Assembly: GCF_000835495.1 (NCBI RefSeq)
Contig: NW_015622541.1
Location: forward strand, 6,014,001 to 6,078,000
Direction: 5' to 3'
DNA length: 64,000 nt
Source: Cladophialophora immunda
Lineage: Eukaryota > Ascomycota > Eurotiomycetes > Chaetothyriales > Herpotrichiellaceae
How positions within the stretch are numbered: the first letter of the stretch is position 1; each line of letters begins with the position of its first letter. The notes below the pieces were generated by a model. That model had not been told where the DNA came from, ran no database searches, and saw only the letters and a program-made list of their open reading frames with translations. Shown in pieces: positions 29,980 to 39,784 of this stretch. Made by a program: the position numbers and the translations under genes.

Positions 29980-31791
29980 TCAGTCGGTTCCAGTTCTACT
30001 TCTTCCATAGACGCCGCCAGCAAGCACGGGTTTGGCTGGATCCCAGGGCCCAATCACCACGTTCTTGTATCGCTGGAGTCCAATCAGCCACCAGGAACAT
30101 CCGCCCATGACAAATGCGGTGCTAAGTCCGCCGACAACAAACCCGATCGTGCTCCGCAGAATCACATGCCAGATCCAGCCCCAACACAGCCCGCAGTTGC
30201 CATATGTATGTGTGTAGGATTTAGAGAGGATCAGTCCCAGGCCGCAGGTGGACATGGTGACCAGCGCGAAAGTAAGAAGCAGATGCAGCTTAAGTGAATT
30301 GTAATGGAGATGCCGCCGGAACACCGGGAACAGGCCAAACACTTGGATCGAAAATAGAGTCAGGCTGAACACCGCCGTGGTGGTCAGGAGTCGTGAAGCA
30401 AGCACCGTGCTAGCCATCAGCGCAGCATTGGTCGACAGCGAGGATGGAAATGGGGGCGGCCGGAAAGTATTACTCAGTTGAGGTGGTGACGGGTCCGTGG
30501 GTGTCGCGTTGGCTATCCCAGGTGCTCGCCCTGCATGCTCTGGCTTTTTGGGCAGGTAGAGACTCCCATAGTCGAAGAAGAAGATGTTGATGATCAGAAG
30601 CCATGTCGCCAACGCCCAGATGGAGTCCGACGAGGTCGATTTCGTGAGAGATTTGAGGATGGGCGAAAGACCCAACAGTGCAAAATAGATCAAGGAGGCA
30701 GATTTGAGCGTTTTGAGCCGCGCTTGGTTTCGGGGGGATATCGTGGCCGGTAACGTCGTTGGACTATACACGATGCTGGGCGACTGAGGCACTTGTGGTC
30801 GAGACGTCGTCGGTCGTAGGTCGGGGAATGGTTCCACTGAGCCATCGCCCAATGGGTCGATGGGAGAAATGGACTGGAAGGATGACTTGGACAGCGACTG
30901 GGCATGCTTCCCCGGGAACTTCGACTCGTGATCCTTGACCCCAAGGTTCGCGGTCGAGAGTTTCAAGCCCACGCCTCTTCCTCCCAGTGTGCCGTTCACA
31001 TGTCCATTGCCAACATGTCCATTACCGTTCATCTGGATCTTGGAAGAACCTCCAGAGCTGGTACTCGAGCCGTCGTCAACGTCGACCGAAAGCCGGTTTG
31101 CCTTGTGCAGCACCGCCAACTCTTCTGCTTCTTGCTGACCCATCCAATGATCCCACACAATCCATCCACCGACCGTCAAAATCGTGCCACAAGTCACCAC
31201 CGAGACCGGCGACAGGCGGCCCTGGTAGATTCCGGCATAGGCGCAGATGAAGATGGCCACGGAGCATACATGCTGCACGATGACCGCCGAGTCTGCCACC
31301 AGCGGCCAGAAATCATACGGTCTCAGCCGAGGATTCCTCTGCAGGTGGTCTAGAAAGGTTTCGGTATCCGTATAGTTGTCTGGGAATCCATGCTGTTTAA
31401 TCCACAACAATTTCTTCCAAATGTGGGGTTGCTTCCGTCTCCTGCTGGCTGCCCGTCGTCTTTCTTCGGCTATTCGAGCAGCGACCGGAGGGATCGCTGG
31501 CGGTGCTCGTAGGGACGCAACTGCTGGTCGGAGAGCGGCAGCGGCAGCGTTTGCGGCCGCAGAACCACTGATCTCTGGGACCGGTCGCAGTCGTGGCGGC
31601 GAAAAAGTCTTGTACGCATCTTCAGGAGCAAGGCGATTCGGATCGGGGGCGATGCGATTGACCTGTGGTTTGCCTCGATTGGGGTGAGTCTCGACGGGTA
31701 CGGGAGGAGGTATAGGTGAGGGTGCGGGTGAGGGCGTCGGGGTGGACGCAGCACTCGAGGTGTTGGGAGTGGACGAGGATTGTGGCGCCAT
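29980..31791 (-). CDS. GPI2: GPI-GlcNAc transferase subunit Gpi2 (PIG-C)
   Basis: Multi-pass ER membrane subunit of the complex that transfers GlcNAc to phosphatidylinositol, the first step of GPI-anchor synthesis. 603 residues in one open frame from an ATG at 31791. An N-terminal Pro/Ser/Ala-rich 110 residues precede the PIG-C signature: HIWKKLLWIKQHGFPDNYTD (about 123-142), FLDHLQRNPRLRPYDFWPLV and VQHVCSVAIFICAYAGIY. A Gly/Ser/Asn-rich loop (about 235-345) is larger than in yeast. The remaining membrane helices follow (LASRLLTTTAVFSLTLFSIQ, LHLLLTFALVTMSTCGLGLI), and the hallmark tail LQRYKNVVIGPWDPAKP. A short cryptic intron near 30.2 kb (around SKSYTHTYGN) is possible but not needed. Confidence 0.92.
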   Translation of the reverse strand: MAPQSSSTPNTSSAASTPTPSPAPSPIPPPVPVETHPNRGKPQVNRIAPDPNRLAPEDAYKTFSPPRLRPVPEISGSAAANAAAAALRPAVASLRAPPAIPPVAARIAEERRRAASRRRKQPHIWKKLLWIKQHGFPDNYTDTETFLDHLQRNPRLRPYDFWPLVADSAVIVQHVCSVAIFICAYAGIYQGRLSPVSVVTCGTILTVGGWIVWDHWMGQQEAEELAVLHKANRLSVDVDDGSSTSSGGSSKIQMNGNGHVGNGHVNGTLGGRGVGLKLSTANLGVKDHESKFPGKHAQSLSKSSFQSISPIDPLGDGSVEPFPDLRPTTSRPQVPQSPSIVYSPTTLPATISPRNQARLKTLKSASLIYFALLGLSPILKSLTKSTSSDSIWALATWLLIINIFFFDYGSLYLPKKPEHAGRAPGIANATPTDPSPPQLSNTFRPPPFPSSLSTNAALMASTVLASRLLTTTAVFSLTLFSIQVFGLFPVFRRHLHYNSLKLHLLLTFALVTMSTCGLGLILSKSYTHTYGNCGLCWGWIWHVILRSTIGFVVGGLSTAFVMGGCSWWLIGLQRYKNVVIGPWDPAKPVLAGGVYGRSRTGTD

Positions 31792-32703
31792 GTTGCGCCT
31801 CCTTTGGTTATCTTGGGATCATTTTGAGCGATCACTGGGAGTCGAGGTCGTCTAATTCGACCGCGATTGGCGTATCATGGGTGTGAGCCGCCAAAAACCA
31901 TCTCAGGTCGAAGTCCAAGGCGAAAGATCTCCCTTGGGTCCTTTTCCGGGGAATATGAATTCTTCGCATCAGGAAACTTAGCCGACAGTTTCGTCACCTG
32001 TTGAGGCTGCGCGAGGCTGCGCGAGGCTGCGTTTCCAACGACATCAAGGGCAGTCAAGTTGAGAATGTGGCACAGGTGCCGGGCGTTGGTGGCAAAGTAA
32101 AACATAGTCCTCAATAGGTCAAGCTGGCCTTCATTAGAAGTCGGTATTTCATCTACCATGAAAAGAGCGGCGCTCCGTCGATATAACCGCTCTCTTCTCT
32201 TCGCCTCCTCAACTCTTGCCCAGTGAGCAGCTGCTCCTTGGAATACAAATATGTTTGCTCGAAATTTGTTCAGCCTTGACCCTGTACTCTTCTAAACTGA
32301 CCAGGGCACGCCGAGACGCCTTCATCGTGACTGACAAGTGCAGTGAATTGTCAGGGGAATAGCAGCGTCGGTCAGCGAAGTATTTCCATGTAGCTTTCGG
32401 ATCCTCAAGATCGCGTTGAATTTCTTCCCACAATAGTATGCCCTGTCGACAGTGATGGGGAGTTGGATTCCGTGGGACACCATGAGTCGTCCACCCTCGG
32501 CACACTTGCTGATTTTTTTGGACTTTTGCTCTTCACTGTAAGTCTAGCATGAGTCTCCGAAGAACGCTTCTTCACACCGCTCTCACACCATTCTCACACT
32601 TAGGCTACTCTCACTGTGATAACCGTGGACATATCTACACTTTTGCCTCTCGGCTTAAAAAAGAACGCATTAATAAGGAATCACGGTGCTAGTAAAAGAC
32701 AGT
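31792..32703. other. Intergenic with two minus-strand coding-like frames
   Basis: No gene is named. On the minus strand, 32505-32209 contains LLWEEIQRDLEDPKATWKYF and continues through VTMKASRRALVSLEEYRVKA. Frame 32159-31875 begins VDEIPTSNEGQLDLLRTMFY. They could be two exons of a short unknown gene or a decayed one; I do not recognise the family. A GAGGCTGCGC triple repeat (32005-32034) lies inside the second frame. Confidence 0.35.
32005..32034. repeat. Short tandem repeat, 10-bp unit
   Basis: Three tandem copies of GAGGCTGCGC with the last base differing. Confidence 0.7.
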
Positions 32704-33858
32704 ATGCCCACGGACATTACCAATTGGCGCGAAGCTGGACACAACATCTGGGGCTTCCAGAACGTTGACAAAATCGTTCCGACTGACCCGATCAGTAAGG
32801 GTTCCGAAATATCCAGTCTGAAGTCTAAACCATGCAATTTCGAAGACTTCAGACTCAACGTCCCAAAGGACATGCCTATGGACCTGCCATCGTTTCTCTC
32901 GCAGACCGAAACCGATGGGCTTGTCGTGCTCAAGGATGGCTTTGTCGTTTTTGAGCATTACGGTCGGAGCAACACCAAATCGTCCGTTCACGCAACATTC
33001 TCGCTATCAAAATCATTCCTCGGTCTTCTCTGTGGCGTCCTCGTGGAGCAGGGCAAATTGGCTACCACCAATCTAGTCTCATCGTACATCCCAGAGGTTA
33101 AAGGGTCTGCCTACGAAACCGTGACGGTCCGACAGTTGCTGGATATGCGATCAGGCGTCAATCACAACGACGCGTCTCCCCGTTATCGCAGTGCTACAGG
33201 CCTATATCCTCTGGAGCCGCACGAGCAACCAACGGATCTGCACACTTACATTCCCACAATCCAGTCTTCGCGGTCTGCGGCTGTCGATGGGCTGGATGGT
33301 CCGCCATTTGAATATATCTCCGCCAACGCTGACCTCATGGGTTGGGTCATTGAGCGAGCCTCTGGCCAAAAATTCGCAAAAGTGCTCAGTGAAACCATTT
33401 GGCAACGTATGGGAGCTGAAAGCGACGCTTATGTCACTGTGGACCGCAGTGGCAATGCCAGGGCCGCGGCCGGAATATGCGCTACTGTTCGCGACATTGC
33501 TCGTCTTGGTCAAGTCATCCTTCGGAGTGGCACGGGCATTGTGCCCGAGACCTGGATCCAGGATATTCTGCACGGTGGAAGTGAGGCCGCTTTTGCCGCT
33601 GGCTCGGAGAAGGGCGAATATGACCGGTTTTTCGACAATGTGGCGTACCGTTCCTATTGGATTGTGGACCGAAGCAGTCAAGTCTTGATGGCCTCCGGGA
33701 CAAATGGGCAGCTTCTCCTTGTTGATTGCAAGAATGACATTGTGATGGCGAAGACAAGCTCGCAGCCAAAGAGGACGGACTGGGGAAAGATCCACCTTAC
33801 CGTGCAAGCTTTCAAGGAATTCAGGAGACTCATAGATGGACAAGATCTGAGAGTTTAG
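32704..33858 (+). CDS. Serine hydrolase of the beta-lactamase / 6-aminohexanoate-dimer hydrolase fold
   Basis: Penicillin-binding-protein-fold hydrolase acting on amide or ester bonds. 384 residues from the first ATG at 32704; the frame is open a few codons further without an ATG. Motif 1 is S-x-x-K in ATFSLSKSFLGLLCG (about residue 100), with nucleophile Ser and general-base Lys. VRQLLDMRSGVNHND follows in the usual place. The second motif region reads FEYISANADLMGWVIERASG, close to the Tyr-x-Asn region but with an extra residue. No secretion signal is visible, so it is probably intracellular. Such enzymes include esterases, EstB-like lactonases and nylon-oligomer hydrolases, so the substrate is open. 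A piece nearly identical to the last 200 bp lies at 49006-49225 in inverse orientation. The gene ends about 160 bp from the convergent FAD oxidase. Confidence 0.85.
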   Translation: MPTDITNWREAGHNIWGFQNVDKIVPTDPISKGSEISSLKSKPCNFEDFRLNVPKDMPMDLPSFLSQTETDGLVVLKDGFVVFEHYGRSNTKSSVHATFSLSKSFLGLLCGVLVEQGKLATTNLVSSYIPEVKGSAYETVTVRQLLDMRSGVNHNDASPRYRSATGLYPLEPHEQPTDLHTYIPTIQSSRSAAVDGLDGPPFEYISANADLMGWVIERASGQKFAKVLSETIWQRMGAESDAYVTVDRSGNARAAAGICATVRDIARLGQVILRSGTGIVPETWIQDILHGGSEAAFAAGSEKGEYDRFFDNVAYRSYWIVDRSSQVLMASGTNGQLLLVDCKNDIVMAKTSSQPKRTDWGKIHLTVQAFKEFRRLIDGQDLRV

Positions 33859-33868
33859 TGAGAGAACT
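33648..33868 (+). repeat. Source copy of a 220-bp inverted segmental duplication
   Basis: The last part of the serine-hydrolase gene plus 10 bp beyond its stop. The matching copy is at 49006-49225 on the other strand. Differences seen by eye are few and mostly silent. Confidence 0.85.
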
Positions 33869-34021
33869 GACGGTTCAGAGCGGTGACAACGCCGAAAATT
33901 CTAGTTTCAGACCATGCATGCCAGCAATATTTGCAGGGTATTGCCTAAATCATCAATTCAAGGTTTTATCTTAGGGTGCAAAATACCTAGTATTGACATC
34001 ATGCCCTGTTGTCCAAGATCC

Positions 34022-35413
34022 TCAGGTCTCAACAAAATCTTTCAAGTCGTTTTGAGGGATGTACATGACACACGCTGCACCTTCGTTCTTGCGATCCCAA
34101 GCCCATTTCTCTGCTTGTTCAGATGTCAATTCGCCTTTGAGCATCCTTGTGACGTACTTTCCGATCGTGGGGAGGAATTTCCAACTATGGAATGAGCCCC
34201 CTCCGGCAATGTACAACCCTTTGCACGCAGGATGAGGGCTGATAATCCAGTCCTGATTGGGTGTGACAGCATCCCTGCAAATACATGAATGAGATGTTCG
34301 CTAAATTAAGCCAGGAGATCCTGCACGTACCAACACATCCGATACGATTCAACAGTCAAACCGGGAGCATTCTTGCCGTAGACATGGTCCACTACCTTCC
34401 TCACACTTTGTTTCAATTGCTCGGGTACGTCGTGGCTCCACGTCGACTGCGTAATTCGTACAGGAGGAACAGAGATCATTTGGCCAGATGCCTCGTGATA
34501 TTCCATGTTCGTGAAGCTGACTTCAAAGTTGAACTTCAACTTTCCGTCGGCCGTTGCCGGAATGCTCTCCCCTGCAGGCTAAGTCAGCGGAGTGGGATTT
34601 TTTCAGAGGGGAGTTCAATATCTAATACTCACCGTGTGTATGTGGCATGCCGAGAAAGTGTACTGGGGCGTCTCTGTACAAAGACAGATGCTCCGGGTCG
34701 CACTGAACTATGCAAGACGCTGCCGCTGCCGCCACCATTCGACCGTTTACTTGGATATCTTTCCTGCAAGGATCGCTGTCAGCAACCAGTTGAGCTGTCC
34801 AAGCGCCAGAACAGAGCAGTATGCTTCGAGCTCTGATCTCGTCACCGTCGACGGTCTTGATACCAATGCATGCTCCCTGATCGTCAAAAACCAATCTTTC
34901 CACTGTCGTCTGCACATATTTCACACCAGCTGCCAATGCTGCTTCAATGACCGCCCGCACTGCTGGATCGGCTTCTCCCCAACCACTACAGGGATTGTAG
35001 TAATTGTCTTTCACATCTGTCCAGTTGGCGTTCTTGAAGACAGGAAACCTCTCGCGCGCCTGACCCGGTGTAAGAATCTCCGCTCCCGGATCAATGCCGA
35101 TCAGTTTGTAGTTATTAAAGCTGGAATCCCCCATACCCAAGTCCTCGGCGAACAGCATACCGGTCTTATGAAAGTAGGGCTCGTATAGAGGATCTGTGTT
35201 CCACTTTTCGAGGGCCTCTAGCGCTAGACGCATGTAGAAGATGTCGTCGTAATCAGCTCGAATGATTTTATTGAGATCGGACGAAGCTGCAGATGGGTAA
35301 GGGCACCTGGCGCGGTCAATGAGAAGGATATTGGCATCGGGGTCGCTTGTTGCAAGATATAATGCGGCAGAAACCCCGAACACACCCGCGCCGACGATAA
35401 TATAGTCTGCCAT
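34022..35413 (-). CDS. FAD-dependent amine oxidase, fructosyl-amino-acid / saccharopine oxidase type
   Basis: Flavoprotein oxidase of the MSOX/FAOX family, which oxidises secondary amines such as glycated amino acids, pipecolate or saccharopine, releasing hydrogen peroxide. Exons 35413-34633, 34571-34331 and 34274-34022 (introns 61 and 56 nt) join in frame to 424 residues. N-terminal MADYIIVGAGVFGVSAALYL is the FAD-binding G-x-G-x-x-G. RARCPYPSAASSDLNKIIRA matches the family's second FAD contact, followed by WNTDPLYEPYFHKTGML. The C-terminal AGGGSFHSWKFLPTIGKYV is the conserved flavin-side segment. The Cys that usually holds FAD covalently may be the one in HPACKGLYIAG, 9-12 residues before it. 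The C-terminus VET is not a canonical peroxisomal tripeptide. The substrate cannot be fixed by eye. Confidence 0.88.
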
Positions 35414-36011
35414 AGCGCAAAATTGAAGATGAACAGCTTCAAAAGGGGTCTCGAAGTCTTCCAACCTTTTCAAGAGCCGTCCTTGACATTTTCAAAGCGA
35501 TCGGGAGACAAACGCGCACATTTATACACGATCAAGCAAGATCTCCTCAACGATGCGCTGGCTTCAGTCACGTGACCTGCGGAATTACCCTGCGGAAAGC
35601 CGAACGAACGGAAACCGTCGGCGGTGGCTTTCAGGTGGCAAGATCGTAAGAGTTTGCATGTATGATAAAGTGGGTAGAGCGTGGTCTCATCATCCGTTGT
35701 CAGAACCGAAGGGAAGAGCGAGCAGAGAAAAGAGAAAAGAGAAAAGAGAGAAGAGAGAAGAGACAACAACACTAATCACATTGCGGGGGATAGCCCAGGC
35801 CCGAGCCGGGCTAGATGGGTCGTGCTGGTAAAAATAAACGAAAAGAAGCGACCAACGCCAGACGCCAGGCCTGCCACCTGCTGGTTTCCACGCCTTTTCC
35901 ACCTGTAGCCCATGTACGAGTGTTTTGGGACCCCACGATGCCCAGTTCCAGACAAGAATTTCAACTACCAACGCCACTTTTACAGCCCGACCTGCATACC
36001 CCCGTCCGCCT
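35414..36011. other. Intergenic with purine-rich simple repeat
   Basis: Promoter of the FAD oxidase at the left end. 35716-35763 is a purine run of GAGAAAA/GAGAGAA units. No gene. Confidence 0.5.
35716..35763. repeat. Polypurine (GAGAAAA)n / (GAGAGAA)n tract
   Basis: Nearly pure A/G over almost 50 bp, made of related heptamers. It produces Ser/Leu/Phe-rich shadow frames on the opposite strand. Confidence 0.75.
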
Positions 36012-36557
36012 TCAGCTACCCTTCGTGCTTCGGGGAAGCGGCAGCTGATCGTTTACAGCTTCCAGTCGTTTTTTCCGTTCAAGTGTCGTGCTTGAGAAGT
36101 CAGTCAAAAGTCTCACTTCTGGCTGAGGACATGACTGGCTGTGCTCACCTTCGGAATGACATCCAGTTTCAGCCCAGGCGCCGACAAATGAAAGGTCTCT
36201 ATCCACCACTTTGATGGCTGCATCGTGGGTCTCACGCATGGAATTGATCTGCGTCGCTTGCTCCAGGAGCCTAGCGTCGGCGACGTCGGAGGGTTTTCCA
36301 TTCTTACAGTTTCCGCTGTATACAATCCGCTCGTATGAGGATGGAAATTCGTTGATTTCGGATTCCCATGAGTCGATAGCTGTTGGAGTACGGCGAGCAG
36401 CGTACTGGTCTTCGAGATGACGAAGCCCATATTGAACAAGAGGTTTCACTGGACGAGAAGAAGAAGCCTTGATCTGTTTGTTTTGTCCATTTCCTGTGCA
36501 GAGCGATGTTGATGAATGTTTGGCTCCTGGGCCATGGCAGTTGCTGCTCGCCGACAT
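36012..36557 (-). CDS. Orphan hypothetical protein, 181 aa
   Basis: Open frame with ATG at 36557 (MSASSNCHGPGAKHSSTSLC) and a TATA-like GTATAAATAC 115-125 bp upstream on the same strand. No domain recognised. The product is hydrophilic, with 17 Ser in the first half and a charged, helix-prone middle (LLEQATQINSMRETHDAAIK). The last 40 residues may be intronic, since a GAAGGTGAGC donor lies near 36154. Supported only by length, start context and promoter element; it may not be real. Confidence 0.4.
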   Translation of the reverse strand: MSASSNCHGPGAKHSSTSLCTGNGQNKQIKASSSRPVKPLVQYGLRHLEDQYAARRTPTAIDSWESEINEFPSSYERIVYSGNCKNGKPSDVADARLLEQATQINSMRETHDAAIKVVDRDLSFVGAWAETGCHSEGEHSQSCPQPEVRLLTDFSSTTLERKKRLEAVNDQLPLPRSTKGS

Positions 36558-36671
36558 GTTTCAGCAGCAACTTGCGGTACAATTGTAGCAACCAGCAGGT
36601 GGGTGTAATGTGAATCGGAAGTGTTGGATGATCTGACGAGTGTGAGGTGGGCTGATGTGGTAACAAGTTTG

Positions 36672-36681
36672 TATTTATACC
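36672..36681 (-). promoter_or_regulatory. TATA box candidate for the 181-aa orphan
   Basis: Minus-strand GTATAAATAC, 115-125 bp before the ATG at 36557. Confidence 0.4.
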
Positions 36682-37428
36682 CAAAGCTTCTTGGTGGACA
36701 TGGACAATATGAGGAAAAGGAATTATAAGTTGCCTAAGCTACTCCACGAGTGAAGACCTGAGAAATACCAGATTGCCCCGGGCGACGTCTAAAAGTGGTA
36801 GAGATAATTCTAGAGAATTTTGCGGGCAACAAGAAGCCGTACCTTCATGGACTCCCAACCACATATATTCGTATTCAATCCAGTTTTGAGTCAATGATCG
36901 TTGTTTGAGGTCGTAGCAACGGCAAGCTTTGGGGGCTTTTCGTCCTATGGATGTGTTCGTTTGCCATCACTTCTCGCACAATGTTATCTCTTTTCCTACA
37001 AACATCAGCAAGGCCACGGACTTTGTTCCCGCCTTAATCGCTAGCAGTCCTGGAGCCGCTGCGAGCAATTCTTAGTAGTTGATGAATGCCAGCGGTTATT
37101 ACTATTTCTCCAAGACGTTCTCGCTTTTCGCACGAGATCAGCGGCTGTGAAAAGTGTAACTTCAACTTTCGACCGAGCAATCAACAAGGCTGCGTGGCTT
37201 TAGCTCCTAGAGTAGCCTCAGCGAATCGGAGGTCGTAATGAAGGAGGAAACGGTCGTATAAGATTGCGAACTTGAAATCCGCAGCCGGTTGACCACACCC
37301 GCTGCGTAGCCGATCATCGCACGTCAAGGGGCAAGCGGGTCAATTGGCAGACTTACAATCATGCTTGTGACCCCCATGACATAGCTCGGAGAGGTTGACC
37401 TGACAGATCCTAGAGCGAACTATCCGGA

Positions 37429-37660
37429 GCCTACAATCGGATAGTAGGAACTGATGAACTATGCAGCCGAATGCCTTCTTGTACCTATAGTCCTATGTGA
37501 CAACGACTCAGCGCTTGAGAAAGGAAGAGTCTTCTCCTGCCCGAGGCTCTCCGCCTTTGTCACGTGCAGCTTGGGCGTCATGGTATGGGAGCCGACAGCC
37601 TTGTGCCCCTTTGCCTCCCTTTCCACCCTTCGCGTTCCTTGGGTCTTCCATCCGATTCAG
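37429..37660 (+). repeat. Direct repeat, left copy (partner at 41908-42133)
   Basis: Begins GCCTACAATCGGATAGTAGG and ends near TCCGATTC. It shares roughly nine of ten bases by eye with the copy 4.48 kb downstream, including a long exact run through TGAGAAAGGAAGAGTCTTCT and beyond. The right copy has lost about 10 bp near its end. No open frame is conserved between copies. Confidence 0.85.
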
Positions 37661-37962
37661 GTCGGGGACCCAACAGCCCTGGACGTAACGGTATGTTCGT
37701 GACACGAACGCCTAATTCCATGCCTTTATTAAGGTTTGTATATGGTCTCACGAGCCTGAGACTCGCCAGCCGAAACCTAAAGGGATGTAGAGTCTATAAT
37801 GAGCTGCTTGAGCGAACCCGGTGAATGGTGGTCCATAAAGGAGATGTAGGATGTTCAGATCAATATAGATTGGGTACTGTGCTAAGATGATCTCGTGCTG
37901 TGAACTTCTGTGGAACATGCAAATGCACCCATGAGAACGACCAAGCTCACATGAAACCGCCA

Positions 37963-39312
37963 TCAATCTGTGTTCCGTAGCCCGGCCGGAGCGTTGTGCG
38001 GTACGTCAGTTTGATGTCGATGCAGCATATCTAGTCGTGAGAAACCGGTCTTGTTTGAACAACCCGGAAGATTACACTTGTGTAGTTTAAGGTGCTTCTC
38101 TAAATGCGCTCTGCATTCATCAATTAGAAATCAGCCATCGATGGTCTCCAGTGTTGGATACATACTTGAAAGCAGAGTTCCTCTCGAATAGGACCAAAGA
38201 CTTATCCTCGGAAACACCGCCTTTGGTACAAGCTGGTCCATAGGGACAATGATGCATGCCTTTACCTCGATGATTTACCTCGTCAAGCAATCTCTCTGCG
38301 ACCGAATCCAAAGAATCAGTCGTCTCAGGTAATGTCTCGTTGTGATTTGTAGCTTCTGCTGTTGGCGATTGTGCGCGCAGAGATGGTCGTGCAGCCGGGT
38401 TGAAAGTGGCCGCAACCGAAGATGGCGCAATACCAGGCCTCGTGTCGACCCCGATAGGTCTGGTAGTGCATTTTCCAAAGGTCTTTTGGCTTCTTGATGC
38501 GCTGTGCGATGCTGCTGTACGCCCTTGCCAAGCTAGACATATATCTTTACTTGCGCATTCGAGCTTCTCCGCCAAGGCCCTAGCACCGGTCAGCAAGTGT
38601 GTTGAGATGATTTGGCAAGACTAAACTTCAGGGTTGAATGCTTGGCGGTCATGCCATCCAAGAGTCCAAGTTCGGACAGGTCTGTTTGACTGTTCATTTG
38701 ATTGACGTTGAGCTGTGCATATGTATGAATATGATTGCCGTTCGTCATCCTGTAGGCTAACTGGGCAATAATATCTGTCGCGTGGCACAAATACTCACCC
38801 ATATCCGTGAGCAGACAACCTGAAGGTTGAAAATCGGGAAGCAGCATGTTGATTTCGACGAGTTCTTTCCGAATGATCATGCCAAGCCAGGAGTCTTTGC
38901 TGCTTCTTTCCCCGACTCTGAGCAGCTGTTCCGTGAAGGGAATGAGCGGGGAGTCCATGTGTGCTTCTGCGTATGTCAATTGCTTCCACGAGGGACACAG
39001 GGCTGTCGGCTGTGGAAAGAGTAATATATTCTCGTACGCATTTCGTGAAGATGAAACCCAATGAATACGAGAGAGTGCGAGAACAAGGGCGAGAACTACG
39101 CTATCGTGCGCAGTTGCAGGGTCGTGGTGGGGCAACGAAGGACAAAGAACCGCTAAGGCACGGGCCCGTCCAGAAGGCCTGGATCGTTCCGTCGACCCAC
39201 CATAGACGCCTCTACTCCCGCTGAACGGGGGATCAGAGCAGGGGTCCGGCATGGGGCGCTGTATTGGGTCTGTCATGCGACAAGAAGCTAAAACCCTGGA
39301 AGGTGCCTCCAT
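37963..39312 (-). CDS. C2H2 zinc-finger protein, 5' end uncertain
   Basis: Putative nucleic-acid-binding regulator. The last three exons are clear: 39312-38627, 38579-38166 and 38110-37963, with introns of 47 and 55 nt that keep frame. The joined C-terminus reads MHHCPYGPACTKGGVSEDKS, ERNSAFKAHLEKHLKLHKCN and LPGCSNKTGFSRLDMLHRHQ, then TDVPHN. The two Cys-x4-Cys...His-x3-His-like fingers are of a kind common in Pezizomycotina-specific proteins. The middle is Ser/Thr-rich. The ATG at 39312 opens this exon. In the same frame, separated only by a TAG at 39345-39343, lies another well-formed frame (39681-39346: APFIQLCIVYMFTQDTTNTQ ... SNCLWRNRSGNWKPAKEWTD), which may be the true N-terminus. It lies back to back with the Fungal_trans_2 gene and inside the two direct repeats. 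Confidence 0.65.
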
Positions 39313-39784
39313 GGCTCTCCACCGCCATAAAGAAACATCCTCCTAGCCACGGGAGCGGACTCGATTCACCTGTTGTGGGCCCTTTCCTAGGACTAAGCCA
39401 GACGCTGAGCGCTCATATTCTCCATAGCTTTCCTCGCAAAGATAGAAGTCTGTCCACTCTTTCGCCGGCTTCCAGTTCCCAGACCTGTTTCGCCACAAGC
39501 AGTTGCTCTTAGGGCATGGCCTCCGATGGCGGAAACTACGCAGCTGAGAGAGAAGAGTTTGAGTGTTGGTGGTATCTTGCGTGAACATGTAGACGATGCA
39601 GAGCTGGATGAATGGGGCCATAACGTTTCCGAAAACCTCCTCGCCCAGACCTCGTTGTTCTCGCTGACACAACCGCACCAACCTGAACCATCATGCAGCT
39701 TCGGTACTTGCACAGGTCATGGTGCGCCGAGGGGCAGCAGGAAAAGACGCTCGTCTACCCTTTCCATCTTGAAGTCGTACACAG

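Larger units (their letters stand above)
36558..37962. other. Intergenic, AT-richer, carries left copy of a direct repeat
   Basis: No gene supported between the orphan and the C2H2 gene. The base composition is more AT-rich with few long frames. The repeat copy at 37429-37660 is the only structure noticed. Confidence 0.5.

Noticed and set aside
35470..35977. Minus-strand frames rich in Leu, Ser and Phe, membrane-like
   Set aside because: Caused by the GAGAAAA purine repeat read on the opposite strand.
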